Positions 1 through 6,590 of a stretch of DNA of 20,912 bases are shown here, in pieces; within the stretch, counting starts at the first letter, position 1, and each line of letters opens with the position of its first letter. Both the position numbers and the translations under genes were made by a program. Below the pieces are notes generated by a model that saw nothing but the letters and a program-made list of their open reading frames with translations, was not told where the DNA came from and ran no database searches. This DNA comes from CAYJXJ01 sp964374095 (GTDB lineage: Bacteria > Elusimicrobiota > Elusimicrobia > UBA1565 > UBA9628), in contig CAYJXJ010000075.1 in NCBI GenBank assembly GCA_964374095.1, positions 1-20,912 of the forward strand, read 5' to 3'.

Positions 1-42
1 GGGAACCCACGACATGAAACGAGGGGGTTCTTCAGCGGAATC

Positions 43-77
43 AACATCTGACAAATTCGAAGAGTTTGTTAGATGTT
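43..77. repeat. Stem-loop downstream of the barrel gene
   Basis: Arms AACATCTGACAAA and TTTGTTAGATGTT pair over 13 bp (one G-T wobble) around a 9-nt loop. The element lies 14 bp past the stop of the leftward barrel gene. No T-run follows on either strand, so it may stabilise the mRNA 3' end or act as a weak terminator; it is not a textbook Rho-independent terminator. Confidence 0.45.
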
Positions 78-91
78 AGGATGTGACCCCA

Positions 92-1279
92 TTAAAAGCT
101 GAGGCCCATTCCCGCGAAGAAGTGCTTGGCGTGGTAGTTGTAGCGATAGACCCGCTCGTAGGTCGTATTAGAGGAAGCCAGGCGGTAGCCCCCCTGAGCC
201 TTGAAGGCCACGTGCTTGTGGAGCCAGATGGACAGGCCGTATCGGAAGTCGTGCGTGTTCGTGAAAAGGTTGTCCTCCAAGTAGGCCCCGTCCTCCCTTT
301 GCGCCCGCCGCGACCGGTAGCCCCGCCGCGTGAAATCATAAGCCAGGTGGGCCTCCACGCGCCACCAGCCGGCGGTGAGGGTGGGACCCGCCGTCACGTC
401 GGCGTAATCGTAGAAATCGGGGGTGAACTTCAGGCGGCCCACGTCGTAGTGATTCTGGTTGGACCGCAGGCCGCCGGTGGCGATATGGAAACCCCCGGCC
501 GAGTCCAGGCGCCAGGGGCCCGCGCCCAACCGTGGGAAGCGCTGCTCGAGCCCGAAATCCCCCGACCAGTACAGGTCGAAGCGCTCCTGGTCGGAGAAGT
601 TTCCCGCCACCGTGACGACGCGCTGATCCTCAAAATCGCGGTAGGAGCCCAGAAACGATCCTTTCAGCAGCGTCCCCTCCCAAGGCTCGAAATCTGCCGC
701 GGCGGAATAGTCGTAGCCGTTGAAGTCGAGCACGTCGTCGCCGGTGCGCACCTCGGAGCCCAAGCGCGCGGCGGCCAGCGCCCGGTAGTTGTAGAAGCGC
801 ACGCCGTAGGCGTTGAAGGCGTGGCGGAGGCTGCGCAGGCGCTCGCCGGTCCTCTCCAGTTCGAGCCCCGCCGACATTTTGTGGTAATCGAACAGGCCGC
901 CGCCCAAGCCCTCGTCCTTGGTCTCGGAAAGCATCTCATTCTTGAAGCCGATCTCGGGCTTGACGAGAAAATTCTCGGCCGCGGCGTGGACCCACTTGAG
1001 GTTGAACCTGTTCTCGAGTCCCTCGTGGACGAGAAACGCCCCGCCCGCGAGCTCCCGGGCCTCGGTGGTGCGCCGGTAGCGGCCGGTGAGCGTGGGGATG
1101 AGGGCGTTCTTGTCGGAGAAGCGAATCGCCGGCGCGGCGGCCCAGGCGGCATTGCCGGCGAAGCGGCTGCCAGTGTCCTCCAAGTAATGCCGCCCCGAGA
1201 ACACGTCCAGCCGAAAGAGCGGCTCGAGCCGCGCCGCGCCCGCCCATGCGGCCATCAGCGCCAGACCCGCCGCGATCAT
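92..1279 (-). CDS. Putative outer-membrane beta-barrel protein
   Basis: A 395-residue protein with a short N-terminal signal peptide (about residues 1-16, MIAAGLALMAAWAGAA). The rest is rich in alternating aromatic and polar residues with Tyr/Trp/Arg-rich strands, and it ends in GMGLSF. A terminal Phe is the usual BAM-recognition end of outer-membrane barrels. I recognise no specific family; the size would suit a barrel of roughly 14-18 strands. The start ATG is 3 nt after the stop of the FecR-domain gene upstream and has no Shine-Dalgarno sequence, so it is probably translated by coupling in the same operon. Inference: an envelope protein working with the FecR-domain protein, possibly as a channel or surface anchor. 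The barrel call rests on composition and the C-terminus, not on a motif. Confidence 0.7.
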   Translation of the reverse strand: MIAAGLALMAAWAGAARLEPLFRLDVFSGRHYLEDTGSRFAGNAAWAAAPAIRFSDKNALIPTLTGRYRRTTEARELAGGAFLVHEGLENRFNLKWVHAAAENFLVKPEIGFKNEMLSETKDEGLGGGLFDYHKMSAGLELERTGERLRSLRHAFNAYGVRFYNYRALAAARLGSEVRTGDDVLDFNGYDYSAAADFEPWEGTLLKGSFLGSYRDFEDQRVVTVAGNFSDQERFDLYWSGDFGLEQRFPRLGAGPWRLDSAGGFHIATGGLRSNQNHYDVGRLKFTPDFYDYADVTAGPTLTAGWWRVEAHLAYDFTRRGYRSRRAQREDGAYLEDNLFTNTHDFRYGLSIWLHKHVAFKAQGGYRLASSNTTYERVYRYNYHAKHFFAGMGLSF

Positions 1280-1282
1280 CGG

Positions 1283-3442
1283 CTATTGCGGGATGTCCCC
1301 GGCGCCGGCCGCGGGGACCTCCCGGGAGTCGGTCTCGGCGGCGAGGAGCCCGGAATTGAAAAAGGCGCCCGGGGTCAGGGCCAGATCGATTTTTCGATCC
1401 GCGAAGGCCGAGCTGGTCAGCACGCGCTCGAAGGAGCCCTTGAGCAGGACCCTGACGCCCTCGTTGACGCGCGCGGTGTCGGCGCCGGAGGGCCGGGCGA
1501 AGGCGGTCGCGGCGACCTTGCCCAAATCGTCGACCGCGTAGTGCTCCGCTTTCAGCCACGCCCGCGGGTTGGCCGCGGCAAAGGCCAGCAACGCGGCGTC
1601 GCTGGGGCCGGTGACGCCGGCGACCTGCGGCTCGGCGCCCCCGATCAGGCCGTCGCCGTTTGAGTCCGAGAAAAACTGGGTGTCCCCGGCGTTGGTCAGG
1701 CACAGGGCGGCGGTTCCCAAGCACCCGGCCCCGGCCAAGGCCACCAAGGCGGTCCCGTTGAGGCGGTTCATCCGGTCGTGGAAGACGTTGGCGACCGCGC
1801 AGCTGCCGTAGCGGCAGCCCGCCCCGGCCTCCACGGGTTCGGGAAAATCGAGTATCCCGTTGCCGTTGGAATCCCGGAAGTTGATGTAGTCGAGCTGCTC
1901 GACATAGCGCGCGCTGAAGGGGTCCGGGGCGCTGAGCGTCTCCAGGAAGGTCAGACCGGTCATGGTCCCGCCAAGGTCGGTGGGCACGCGGCTGAGGAAC
2001 GCGTAGCCCCAATAAACGGCCAAAGACGTCCCGGGGACCGCCTGATCCCGCACGCGGACCTCCACGGGCTGCATGTGCCAGGTCATGCCGATCACGGGCG
2101 TCCCGGCCGTCACCCCGTTGTCGAGGGGCCGGAAGGCCGCGTCGGAATGGATCCGGTCGATCCCGCCGCCGCCGCCGTTGAGAAACTCGTAGACGTTGCC
2201 GAAGACGGTCTGGAAGGCCGCGAGCTTCACGGGAGCCTCGAAGCGCTGGGCGGCGGCATTGAAGACGGCCTCCGGCGTGATGTCGACGCCCCGCGAGTCT
2301 CCATCGACGAAGAGCCGGGTCATGGAGTCCCGGTCGTTGGAGACGGTCCAACGCAGTTTCTCGGCGTAGAATTCGGGCTTGCCGCCCCCGGCCCGGTAGT
2401 AGAGATCTCCAATCCCGCTGAGATCCTCCGGAAGATCCTTGTTGACCGAGACCGTCAACTCGCTGGTATCGAAGCGGTTTTGGCGATGATTGAGGGCCAC
2501 GAGCTTGAAGCTCCGGCTGTCGGGACGCGTGACGTACTCCTCGACGCGCACGCGCAGGCCGAAGGCGTCGATAAAGGTCCGGCCTTCCTGGAGTTGGGAG
2601 AGCCGCAATTCCTCGGCCGCGGCCGACTCAACGGCGTCGCGCGCCACGGTCCTCGCGAATTCCCGCTCCAGCGTCGCCCGGAATTCCGCCATCGGCCGGC
2701 GGGCCTCCCGGGGCGGCGCCGGCGCCGGGGGAGGGCGCGGGCCCTCGTCGGGAGGGCCGGCGGGCTGGAGGGCTTCGAGCTGACTGGCCTCGGATGGGGG
2801 CCCGGGCTTCTCCACCGCCGCGTCGGCGGGAGCGGACTTGAAGGGCGCGACCGCCCCCAACCTGCCGCTCTCAAGCATGATGCGCCGCCCTTCCCCCAGC
2901 GTCACGGTCAGCCCCTGATCCCGCACCGAAACCTCACCGGAGAGTATCTCGATGGCGCCGTCCCCGGCGCTGTCGACGCGCAAGCGGATCTGCGCGGGCT
3001 TGGTGCCGCGGACCGACGCCCCCCCGACTCGGGCCTCGAAGGTCCGGCGGGCCCGGTAGGAGATGGACGCCGTCATGGCGCCCTGCGTCAGACGCAAGAC
3101 GACGTGGTCGAATTTGGCGCGCTCAAACACCGCGATCGCGAAGTCCGAGAGTTCCGCGCTGGACTCCTCGTGAAACGATACCACGGCCTTGGAGTCGCCG
3201 TAGGTGTGCACCCGATCGCCCGGCCGAATCTCGACCGGGAGCTTGGACGCCTCGAACCACTCCCGAGTCGCGGGCTTGACCTCCACCGTCCCTTGGACCT
3301 CGGTGATCAGAGCCTTTTCATCGGGTTCGGCGCCGGTCCCCCCACCCGGGGCCGCAACGGCCCCGGATATAGAAGGCAGCATCGCGTTTATAAGGAACAC
3401 CGCGGCCGCGCCTGCTCCGACGGGAAATCGACGAGAAAACAC
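1283..3442 (-). CDS. Secreted FecR-domain protein with EF-hand-like loops
   Basis: I start this 719-residue protein at a GTG that gives a good signal peptide (VFSRRFP, then a hydrophobic stretch ending near AVA-AP, residue 31); the frame stays open to 3607, but that extension runs into the divergent gene. Residues 44-195 match a FecR domain: ITEVQGTVEV, RPGDRVHTYGDSKA and SVRGT, followed by IEILSGEVSV. Then come a Pro-rich linker (213-250), a charged helical stretch (about 250-290) and a large unassigned C-terminal part. That part holds two Ca-binding-like loops, DSNGNGILDF (524-533) and DSNGDGLIGG (593-602), and paired cysteines (CRYGSC). No DUF4880 or anti-sigma segment is present, so this is not a FecR-type signal transducer. 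FecR domains of this kind occur in secreted, often polysaccharide-associated proteins. It is the first gene of an operon with the barrel gene. Confidence 0.75.
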   Translation of the reverse strand: MFSRRFPVGAGAAAVFLINAMLPSISGAVAAPGGGTGAEPDEKALITEVQGTVEVKPATREWFEASKLPVEIRPGDRVHTYGDSKAVVSFHEESSAELSDFAIAVFERAKFDHVVLRLTQGAMTASISYRARRTFEARVGGASVRGTKPAQIRLRVDSAGDGAIEILSGEVSVRDQGLTVTLGEGRRIMLESGRLGAVAPFKSAPADAAVEKPGPPSEASQLEALQPAGPPDEGPRPPPAPAPPREARRPMAEFRATLEREFARTVARDAVESAAAEELRLSQLQEGRTFIDAFGLRVRVEEYVTRPDSRSFKLVALNHRQNRFDTSELTVSVNKDLPEDLSGIGDLYYRAGGGKPEFYAEKLRWTVSNDRDSMTRLFVDGDSRGVDITPEAVFNAAAQRFEAPVKLAAFQTVFGNVYEFLNGGGGGIDRIHSDAAFRPLDNGVTAGTPVIGMTWHMQPVEVRVRDQAVPGTSLAVYWGYAFLSRVPTDLGGTMTGLTFLETLSAPDPFSARYVEQLDYINFRDSNGNGILDFPEPVEAGAGCRYGSCAVANVFHDRMNRLNGTALVALAGAGCLGTAALCLTNAGDTQFFSDSNGDGLIGGAEPQVAGVTGPSDAALLAFAAANPRAWLKAEHYAVDDLGKVAATAFARPSGADTARVNEGVRVLLKGSFERVLTSSAFADRKIDLALTPGAFFNSGLLAAETDSREVPAAGAGDIPQ

Positions 3443-3447
3443 GAGAG

Positions 3448-3456
3448 ACTCTAGCA
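3448..3456 (-). promoter_or_regulatory. Extended -10 for the FecR operon, leaderless
   Basis: TGCTAGAGT on the minus strand fits TGnTAnnnT. It ends 5 nt before the GTG at 3442, so transcription would begin at or beside the start codon. There is no Shine-Dalgarno sequence. It closely resembles TGCTAGGAT upstream of 10419. Confidence 0.5.
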
Positions 3457-3462
3457 AAATTA

Positions 3463-3471
3463 TGGTAGAAT
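3463..3471 (+). promoter_or_regulatory. Extended -10 for the repeat-protein gene
   Basis: TGGTAGAAT fits an extended -10 element. The predicted start near 3478 leaves a leader of about 29 nt that contains GAGGAGA just before the ATG at 3507. No -35 stands out. It faces the FecR promoter within about 10 bp. Confidence 0.5.
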
Positions 3472-3506
3472 CAGGCCGGACCCGCTGGGAGGGCCCGAGG
3501 AGAACT

Positions 3507-4439
3507 ATGCGATACCCACCGATCGCCTTGTTGCTGCTGTTGCCGTCCCTGTCGTTCGCCGCGCCAAGCTTTGAGGCCGCCGCGGACTCCGCGCGCGCCG
3601 TCTTCACGGCGGCCGGCGCCCTGAAGTTCCGCGGTCCCGCCCTCGCGCCCCCGCCCCGCGCGGTGCGCCTGGGCCACGATGACGATCACCTGCCTTACCC
3701 GGACCCGGGCTACCGCTGCAACCGGCCCCTGGTCCACATCGACCAGTGGAACCGGATCTACGCGGACGGCAAGCTCCTGGGTTCCAACGCGAGCAACTAC
3801 AAGACGGCGTGCAACGGCGCCGTGGCCTGGATGGACTCCTGGGGACGCCTCTACAAGAACGACTCTCAACTCGGCTCCTCCGCCTCCGAGTACGCGCTGG
3901 CCTGGCACACCGGAGACGTGGCCTGGAAGGACTCCTACGGCCGCCTCCACAAGAACGGGTCCCAGCTCGGCTCCACCATCAAGAGCTACTCGCAAAACGG
4001 CTACACCGGCCAGGTCGTCTGGACCGACTCCTCGGACCGCCTCTACCGGGACAGCGAGTCCCTGGGCGGTTGGGCGCGGGAATGGAAGACCGCGCTCTTT
4101 ACCGGCGACGTCGCCTGGATGAGCACCAGCGGCGACCTCTACAAGAACGGCACGCGCCTGGGCACCTCCGCCCAGCGCTACGAGATCAACGACTACACCG
4201 GCGCCGTGGCTTGGACCAATTCCTGGGGCGAACTCTACAAGGACGGCACGCGCCTGGGCACCTCCGTTGCGCGCTGGGTGGTGGCGCGCTACACCGGCGA
4301 CGTGGTCTGGCTCAACACCTACAGCCAGCTCTACAAGAACTCGGCCCAGCTGGGCTCGAGCGTCTCGGAGTTCCAGGTAGCCAACGACGGCCGCGTGCAG
4401 TGGCGCGACTCCTACGGCAACTGGCACTTCTCGCGGTAG
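3507..4439 (+). CDS. Secreted protein with 32-residue tandem repeats
   Basis: A 310-residue protein. The ATG has a GAGGAG sequence a few bases upstream and opens a clear signal peptide (MRYPPIALLLLLPSLSFAA). After a linker with a His/Asp-rich patch (GHDDDH), about 7.5 repeats of 32 residues run to the C-terminus, with the pattern G-x-V-x-W-x-[DN]-S-x-G-x-L-Y-K-[ND]-x-x-x-L-G-[ST]. Short aromatic, Gly-bounded repeats of this kind suggest a beta-propeller or tectonin/WG-like fold, with one blade per one or two repeats. I do not recognise a named family. No catalytic motif is visible, so binding (glycan or protein) is the likely role. It is divergent from the FecR-barrel operon, which suggests a shared envelope function. 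Confidence 0.75.
   Translation: MRYPPIALLLLLPSLSFAAPSFEAAADSARAVFTAAGALKFRGPALAPPPRAVRLGHDDDHLPYPDPGYRCNRPLVHIDQWNRIYADGKLLGSNASNYKTACNGAVAWMDSWGRLYKNDSQLGSSASEYALAWHTGDVAWKDSYGRLHKNGSQLGSTIKSYSQNGYTGQVVWTDSSDRLYRDSESLGGWAREWKTALFTGDVAWMSTSGDLYKNGTRLGTSAQRYEINDYTGAVAWTNSWGELYKDGTRLGTSVARWVVARYTGDVVWLNTYSQLYKNSAQLGSSVSEFQVANDGRVQWRDSYGNWHFSR
3723..4436 (+). repeat. 96-bp coding tandem repeats
   Basis: In-frame repeats begin at 3723 (31 codons), 3816, 3912, 4008, 4104, 4200 and 4296, with a partial last unit near 4389. The 96-bp period is exact from 3816 to 4296. Units have diverged at the DNA level but keep the V-x-W and L-Y-K-N positions, so the array is old and under selection rather than freshly expanded. 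Confidence 0.85.
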
Positions 4440-4463
4440 GGATTCCGGAAGTTCCGCAGAAGA

Positions 4464-4509
4464 CCTGGAACGCCTGCGCCTCCAATTACTGGAAGCGCGG
4501 GGTTCCAGG
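4464..4509. terminator. Inverted repeat between convergent genes
   Basis: CCTGGAAC (4464-4471) and GTTCCAGG (4502-4509) are perfect complements with a GC-rich interior. It lies between the converging ends at 4439 and 4515. The following sequence, CCTTCTTATT, is only moderately T-rich, so a terminator role is plausible but not certain. Confidence 0.4.
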
Positions 4510-4514
4510 CCTTC

Positions 4515-5819
4515 TTATTGGGGGGCGAGCCGCGCGCGCACGCGCCACGCGTTGGCCATGACGCGCCGGCTGAAGTTCCGGAAGCGCCGGGCCCCTTCGG
4601 GGGATTTCAGCAGGGCCAGGTCGCGCTCGACCCAGGCCGCGTAGCGCCGCGCCAGGTCAATGCGCCGCTCGAGCGGGCGGAGCACGTCGAGCTTGAAGGC
4701 CTCGACCCGCTCCTGCGCAACCCCCGAGGCTTGCAGGCGTTCGAGGACCCGGGTCTGGCCGGCCAGGCGCTTCTCATGGCCGGCGAGCCGACGCCGCGCC
4801 TTCTCCCCCATCTCGGTCAGCCGCCCGATGTAGCCCTTCAAGCTCGAACCGGCCAGCGGGATATTGTCCTTGTACTCCTTGCCCAGCCAAGCCACGAAGT
4901 CCCACACCCCGCGCTCCAGCGCGGCGCGCGCCCGATACTCGAAAGAACCGCGCCGCACGCGGTCGCCTAACTCCACGGCCGCCTGAAAGTCGGCCATGTA
5001 GGCCTCAATCTCAAGCTCCAAGGCATCCGTGGGGAGGCCGGCGGCCCGCTGCACCACGTGGACCAACTCATGGACGAGGGTCACGGCCGCCGAGACTTGG
5101 CTCTTGCGGTGGGAGGTGTCGAGGCTGACCAGGTCCCAATCGTAATTGAACTCCCCGCTGTTTGAGATCTTGTCCACCGCGACCACGACGGGCCGTTTGC
5201 GGGCGGCCACGAGCCTGGCCACCTGGCGCAGCACCCGCCGGCCGGTCCTTGAGCGCGCGGCGGTCTTAATGACGTCGCGCAGCCACGGGGCGTCGGCCTG
5301 CCGCCCCGCCAGCAAAGTCCCTTCGGGCACGATCCCGCCCGAGATGTCGTCCAAACCCGGACCCACGACGGGGACCGCGGGCGCGGCCGCGTCGAAAACC
5401 TTGCCGGAGAGCTCACGCGCCTGGGCGTCGGGTGCCGCGAGCGCTGCAACGGCCTTTGCCGCGCCCTCGACAAGCGCGGGCAGCGCCGCGCGTGGAGCTT
5501 CCTCCAACGCAACGACGCCCTCAACCGCGGGATCGCTCGGCCCCTCAAGCGCCGGCGCCAAGCCGGGCGTGGGCAGCAGGGAGACGGCGGGAAGGAGCCT
5601 CGGGCTTAGGTGCGGCGTTGCGGCGCGCGCCAGGGTCGCCGGGGCCACTAAAGGGCCGGCCGACGCGGGAAGCCGCGCGGGAGCGGGGCGCAGGCGCACG
5701 AGGGCCGAGTGCGCGGGCGCGGACAAAGACAGGACCGCCGCCAAGAGGAGGGCCCTCCGCGCCTGGCGCGGGAGCGCAGGGTGCCTGACGCGATCAAGGA
5801 AGCCTGGAGCGTCAGGCAT
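4515..5819 (-). CDS. Exported HExxH metalloprotease-like protein
   Basis: A 434-residue protein. The N-terminus has a basic n-region (PRQARR) and a hydrophobic core ending near PAHSA (residue 39), fitting a signal peptide. Residues 40-155 are an Ala/Pro-rich low-complexity spacer. A compact domain follows, with VHELVHVVQ (HELVH at 250-254) and a downstream acidic segment LEIEAY (268-273) that could supply the third zinc ligand, as in gluzincin-type peptidases. The C-terminal 120 residues are Arg/Leu/Glu-rich and probably helical or coiled. The ATG lies inside an inverted repeat and 7 nt after a TAGAAT box. Role inferred: an envelope or secreted zinc peptidase. The substrate and precise family are unknown, and the fold could be degenerate. 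Confidence 0.65.
   Translation of the reverse strand: MPDAPGFLDRVRHPALPRQARRALLLAAVLSLSAPAHSALVRLRPAPARLPASAGPLVAPATLARAATPHLSPRLLPAVSLLPTPGLAPALEGPSDPAVEGVVALEEAPRAALPALVEGAAKAVAALAAPDAQARELSGKVFDAAAPAVPVVGPGLDDISGGIVPEGTLLAGRQADAPWLRDVIKTAARSRTGRRVLRQVARLVAARKRPVVVAVDKISNSGEFNYDWDLVSLDTSHRKSQVSAAVTLVHELVHVVQRAAGLPTDALELEIEAYMADFQAAVELGDRVRRGSFEYRARAALERGVWDFVAWLGKEYKDNIPLAGSSLKGYIGRLTEMGEKARRRLAGHEKRLAGQTRVLERLQASGVAQERVEAFKLDVLRPLERRIDLARRYAAWVERDLALLKSPEGARRFRNFSRRVMANAWRVRARLAPQ
5782..5818. repeat. Inverted repeat overlapping a start codon (copy A)
   Basis: TGCCTGACGC (5782-5791) and GCGTCAGGCA (5809-5818) are perfect 10-bp arms separated by 17 bp. The right arm supplies part of the ATG of the leftward gene starting at 5819. 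A second copy with the same arms and the same 17-bp spacing overlaps the glpK start (20539-20574). Confidence 0.75.
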
Positions 5820-5826
5820 GAGATGA

Positions 5827-5832
5827 ATTCTA
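5827..5832 (-). promoter_or_regulatory. -10 box, leaderless, for the 5819 gene
   Basis: TAGAAT on the minus strand, preceded by GG, ends 7 nt before the ATG at 5819. The expected transcription start coincides with the start codon. There is no Shine-Dalgarno sequence and no convincing -35. Confidence 0.5.
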
Positions 5833-5958
5833 CCGCCGGCGCCCCCGAGGCTAATGGGGCCATGGACCCTAAAATTCCGGGGGAAAGGACCCGCCCCGGC
5901 ATAGGCCGACCGGGAGGGGGGTAGGCCTACGAAGCCGCGCCGTCGCGGGCGTCGAGTA

Positions 5959-5967
5959 TGCTACCAT
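5959..5967 (+). promoter_or_regulatory. Extended -10 for the VOC gene
   Basis: TGCTACCAT fits TGnTAnnnT. The predicted leader of about 36 nt ends in a strong Shine-Dalgarno AAGGAGG (5999-6005), 4 nt before the ATG. Unlike several neighbours, this gene would not be leaderless. Confidence 0.45.
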
Positions 5968-6009
5968 CGGTTCAGCGGGGTTCCCCCGCCAACTCACCAA
6001 GGAGGCCGC

Positions 6010-6489
6010 ATGCACAAACCCGTCAAGCCCGTGCCGCCAGGATATCACACGCTCACGCCGTATCTCATCATCAAGGACGCGCCCAAGGCCATCGAGTTCT
6101 ACAAGAAGGCCTTCGGCGCCGTCGAGTTGTTCCGCATGCCCTGCCCGGAGGGCTCCGTCATGCACGCCGAGATGAAGATCGGCGACTCCATCTTCATGCT
6201 GGCCGAGGAGAACAAGGCTTTCGGCTGCATCTCGCCGACCACCCTGAAAGGCTCGCCATGCTTCCTTTATGTGTATGTCCCGGACGTGGACGCGGTCTGG
6301 AACAAGGCCGTCAAGGCCGGCGCCAAGATCAAGCGCCCGCTGGAAGACCAGTTCTACGGCGACCGCAACGGCCAGCTCACCGACCCCTTCGGCCACGAGT
6401 GGAGCCTGGCGACCCACAAGGAAGACCTCACGCCCGAGCAGATCAGCGAGCGCTCGAAGGAGAGGTTCGGGGCCCTGGCCAAGGCCTAG
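6010..6489 (+). CDS. VOC superfamily (PhnB-like/glyoxalase-fold) protein
   Basis: A 159-residue protein, typical of single-chain VOC proteins of the PhnB type. It has two beta-alpha-beta-beta-beta halves: LTPYLIIKDAPKAIEFYKKA (residues 15-34) opens the first, and FLYVYVPDVDAVWNKAVKAG (about 85-104) opens the second. The DRNGQLTDPFGHEWSLATH segment near the C-terminus is the usual family ending. The ATG follows AAGGAGG at 4 nt. The gene is monocistronic, with its own promoter and a terminator just downstream. VOC proteins of this group are often annotated as putative lactoylglutathione lyases or bleomycin-resistance-like proteins, but the real substrate cannot be read from the sequence. Confidence 0.88.
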   Translation: MHKPVKPVPPGYHTLTPYLIIKDAPKAIEFYKKAFGAVELFRMPCPEGSVMHAEMKIGDSIFMLAEENKAFGCISPTTLKGSPCFLYVYVPDVDAVWNKAVKAGAKIKRPLEDQFYGDRNGQLTDPFGHEWSLATHKEDLTPEQISERSKERFGALAKA

Positions 6490-6509
6490 CCCTCACTCCG
6501 GATTACGTC

Positions 6510-6543
6510 GAGGGCCTCCTCTCACGAGGAGGCCCTCCTCTTT
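6510..6543 (+). terminator. Rho-independent terminator after the VOC gene
   Basis: A perfect 12-bp stem, GAGGGCCTCCTC / GAGGAGGCCCTC, has a 4-nt loop (TCAC) and is followed by CTCTTT. It begins 21 nt after the stop at 6489 and ends before the asnS promoter. Confidence 0.8.
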
Positions 6544-6574
6544 GCGGCGATCCGCCGTGGCCGAAGAACGAATT

Positions 6575-6583
6575 TGGCATAAT
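6575..6583 (+). promoter_or_regulatory. Extended -10 for asnS, leaderless
   Basis: TGGCATAAT is an extended -10 element that ends 7 nt before the ATG at 6591, leaving no room for a leader. An in-frame ATG at 6582 overlaps the box itself, so 6591 is preferred as the start. Confidence 0.5.
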
Positions 6584-6590
6584 GGCCCCC

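Noticed and set aside
936..2351. 471-residue minus-strand ORF in another frame
   Set aside because: An Arg-rich frame spanning parts of two real genes on the same strand; no domain features.
83..3454. Long plus-strand ORFs (83-1663 and 1778-3454) opposite the FecR and barrel genes
   Set aside because: They are antisense frames kept open by high GC content. Translations are low-complexity, Gly/Arg/Val-rich and show no domain features, while the minus strand has signal peptides and recognisable domains.
3443..3607. 55-residue N-terminal extension of the FecR protein
   Set aside because: It would overlap the divergent gene and its promoter, and bury the signal peptide inside the protein.
3723..4436. 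Tandem repeats considered as a CRISPR array
   Set aside because: The 96-bp units are in-frame coding repeats with diverged DNA and no spacer structure.
5958..6590. Upstream extension of the asnS frame through the VOC gene
   Set aside because: It is a shifted frame of the VOC gene and crosses its terminator; AsnRS homology starts at about 6591.
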